Origin: Clostridiales bacterium | GTDB lineage: Bacteria > Bacillota > Clostridia > Oscillospirales > Acutalibacteraceae | Direction of reading: 5' to 3' | DNA length: 6,143 bases | NCBI GenBank assembly: GCA_012511485.1 | Contig: JAAZFZ010000122.1 | Span: forward strand, 1 to 6,143 | Shown here: positions 4,746 through 6,143 of the stretch, piece by piece | Position numbering within the stretch: position 1 is the first letter of the stretch | Layout: the number at the start of each line of letters is the position of its first letter | Made by a program: the position numbers and the translations under genes | Notes under the pieces: model-generated | Told to the model about the DNA's origin: nothing | The model's database searches: none | What the model saw: only the letters and a program-made list of their open reading frames with translations

Positions 4746-6143
4746 TTACTGGTAATCTACTGTAGAGTTAGAGGATTTGTTTTTGATAATCACGTCAACT
4801 GCCTGGAGAGAATTCTTCGTTGCTAGGTCAATACTTGCGCTCTTTTCAATTGTCTTGTTTTTATCGGATTTGAGTAATTCCTCAAGGTAACTTGAATAAT
4901 CATCCTGTGTATGCTTTTCTTTAAGGTCTGTCTTCCAATTTAGGTCATCCTTGTTATTTGAAACAAAGTACATTATGTGATAGCCGTAAGTTGACTCAAC
5001 AATGCCGGTGTCGCCCGCTTTTCTGGCTTTATCGAAGCACCAGTTGTCAAACGAATCGACCATGCTTCCCGAACGGACATCATCATAAAGACCGCCGTTT
5101 TCCTTAGAGCCTTCATCCTCAGTTTTTTCCTTAGCCAATTCAGCAAAGCTATCCTCAGTAGCTTTTCCGTCTTTCCATTCTTTATAGATTTCTTCAGCCT
5201 TTTCCTTTGCGTCAGCCTTTTCCTTAGCTGTCGGTGTGCTCGAAGATTCATTGAACTTTACAAGTATATGGCGCACATCAATAGTGTTGAGCGGATACTG
5301 CGTTTGTGTGAGAAGAACGACAAAACAGGCAGTGTCTGTTGTGAAGACGGACTTGTCAAGGGGCTTCCTGTCGTCGCCAAAAGCCCATTTTGCAGCATCT
5401 TTTGAAATTGTGGACTCAAGTGAGCTGAAGGCTGTTCTGTAGAATTCTGTTGCCGAATCCGCATTAAATTCCTCAGCATCTTCTTGCTCTTCTTCATTCT
5501 CTTTCGACGCAGAATCCTCAACCTTTTTGTTGTATTTTTCAGACGCTTTGATAAAGGACTCTTCGTCGGTTATCTCGTCAAGCATATCCTCAGCCATGTT
5601 TTTGACGCTTGACTTTTCGGCTTCCTGTCTCTTTTTCAAATCATCCTCGGATTCGTCCTTATCCTTAGTCAGGGTTTCAATATCAAACTTAAAATATCTC
5701 ACGCTGACAACATCATGGTCATCGGGATTTTTATTATATTCCTCAACAAGCTCTTTGTCGGTATATGAATCGCTGAACTCTTTTTGCTTGTCTTCCTGCA
5801 ATCTTGAAACAATCGTTGTAATTTCCAGATAATTTCTGTAAACCTTTTTGTTTACACCGTTACCGAAAAAGAGTTTCAAAAATGCATCAGTGCCGAGGTT
5901 TGATTTCACGGCTTGCTCACGCAACTCCTCCATGTTTTTGTCAACATCTTCGATTTCTTCCTTTGTCAGCTTATACCCATTAGCCAGAGCGTCAGAGTAC
6001 AGCACGAACATTTCTGTTAAAGACTTAATTGTTTCTTTTTGCAGATGCTCGTCCCACATATAATAATTGCCGTCCTCATCCTGGAAGGGGCTTTGCTGGT
6101 CAGCGGGCGCCGTAGTATCACTGAAACCGTAAACATCATAGCC
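4746..6143 (-). CDS. Parvulin-type peptidyl-prolyl isomerase / PrsA-SurA-like foldase (N-terminus outside window)
   Basis: The frame is open from the right edge to TAA at 4748-4746, giving 465 visible residues. The Met at 6059 is internal: 28 in-frame codons precede it without a stop or ribosome binding site, so the true start, and probably a signal peptide or membrane anchor, lies beyond the edge. A helical SurA_N-like region (visible residues about 30-135) is followed by two parvulin-like modules. The second (about 288-395) is intact in outline, with VRHILVKF, ENGGLYDD, MVDSFDNWCFD and STYGYHIMYF, matching the His, Met, Phe and His positions of active parvulins. The first (about 145-280) has lost these histidines and carries a Glu/Asp-rich insertion. 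Such proteins assist folding of exported polypeptides on the outer face of the membrane by cis-trans isomerising X-Pro bonds. It is convergent with the synthetase gene and unrelated to it in regulation. Confidence 0.85.
   Translation of the reverse strand, partial: GYDVYGFSDTTAPADQQSPFQDEDGNYYMWDEHLQKETIKSLTEMFVLYSDALANGYKLTKEEIEDVDKNMEELREQAVKSNLGTDAFLKLFFGNGVNKKVYRNYLEITTIVSRLQEDKQKEFSDSYTDKELVEEYNKNPDDHDVVSVRYFKFDIETLTKDKDESEDDLKKRQEAEKSSVKNMAEDMLDEITDEESFIKASEKYNKKVEDSASKENEEEQEDAEEFNADSATEFYRTAFSSLESTISKDAAKWAFGDDRKPLDKSVFTTDTACFVVLLTQTQYPLNTIDVRHILVKFNESSSTPTAKEKADAKEKAEEIYKEWKDGKATEDSFAELAKEKTEDEGSKENGGLYDDVRSGSMVDSFDNWCFDKARKAGDTGIVESTYGYHIMYFVSNNKDDLNWKTDLKEKHTQDDYSSYLEELLKSDKNKTIEKSASIDLATKNSLQAVDVIIKNKSSNSTVDYQ

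Noticed and set aside
4973..5521. Two shorter minus-strand frames (92 and 87 codons) inside the isomerase gene
   Set aside because: Lys/Arg-rich products typical of frame-shifted reading of an acidic, Lys-rich gene. The main frame is unbroken across both and carries the parvulin motifs, so there is no frameshift.
5236..6063. Ser-rich plus-strand frames opposite the isomerase gene
   Set aside because: Low-complexity antisense shadows of Glu/Asp/Lys codons, without ribosome binding sites.
1..6143. CRISPR array, insertion sequence, tRNA or rRNA gene, phage or defence system
   Set aside because: I saw no regularly spaced direct repeats, transposase motifs, terminal inverted repeats, tRNA cloverleaf or rRNA-like sequence.

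Overview
The window looks like a chromosomal segment of a low-to-moderate GC Gram-positive anaerobe, probably a Clostridia member of the Ruminococcaceae/Oscillospiraceae type. The reasons are strong AAGGAGG-like ribosome binding sites, consensus sigma-A promoters, U-tract terminators, a T-box leader and the kinds of proteins encoded. The placement is inferred from style and protein families, not from a marker gene.

Layout: (1) 1-367, minus strand: N-terminal 122 codons of a PLP-dependent aminotransferase resembling the PF12897 aspartate aminotransferases, cut by the left edge, with its own probable promoter. (2) 509-1942, minus: an FAD-dependent dehydrogenase of the COG2509 type, with a hairpin terminator behind it and a good promoter in front. 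It probably starts at a TTG codon rather than the upstream ATG. (3) 1943-2390: a divergent control region with a minus promoter for the dehydrogenase and a perfect TTGACA-17-TATAAT promoter facing right. The latter is followed by a complete T-box riboswitch (stem I, T-box sequence, intrinsic terminator). (4) 2391-4632, plus: a two-gene operon of an XRE/cupin regulator and an AMP-forming acyl-CoA synthetase, controlled by the T-box and ended by a bidirectional terminator. (5) 4746-6143, minus: a secreted or surface foldase-type peptidyl-prolyl isomerase (PrsA/SurA-like) with two parvulin-like modules, whose N-terminus lies beyond the right edge.

The most interesting element is the T-box, a tRNA-sensing switch normally found on aminoacyl-tRNA synthetase, amino-acid biosynthesis or transport genes. 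Here it controls a carboxylic-acid:CoA ligase and a cupin-type regulator. The most plausible specifier is AUC (Ile), and the antiterminator UGGU bulge fits a tRNA with discriminator A. This suggests a testable model: when charged tRNA-Ile runs short, the cell switches on activation of a branched carboxylic acid such as 2-methylbutyrate, the first step of the reductive-carboxylation route to isoleucine known from rumen anaerobes. The specifier reading and substrate are inferences; the T-box itself is seen directly.
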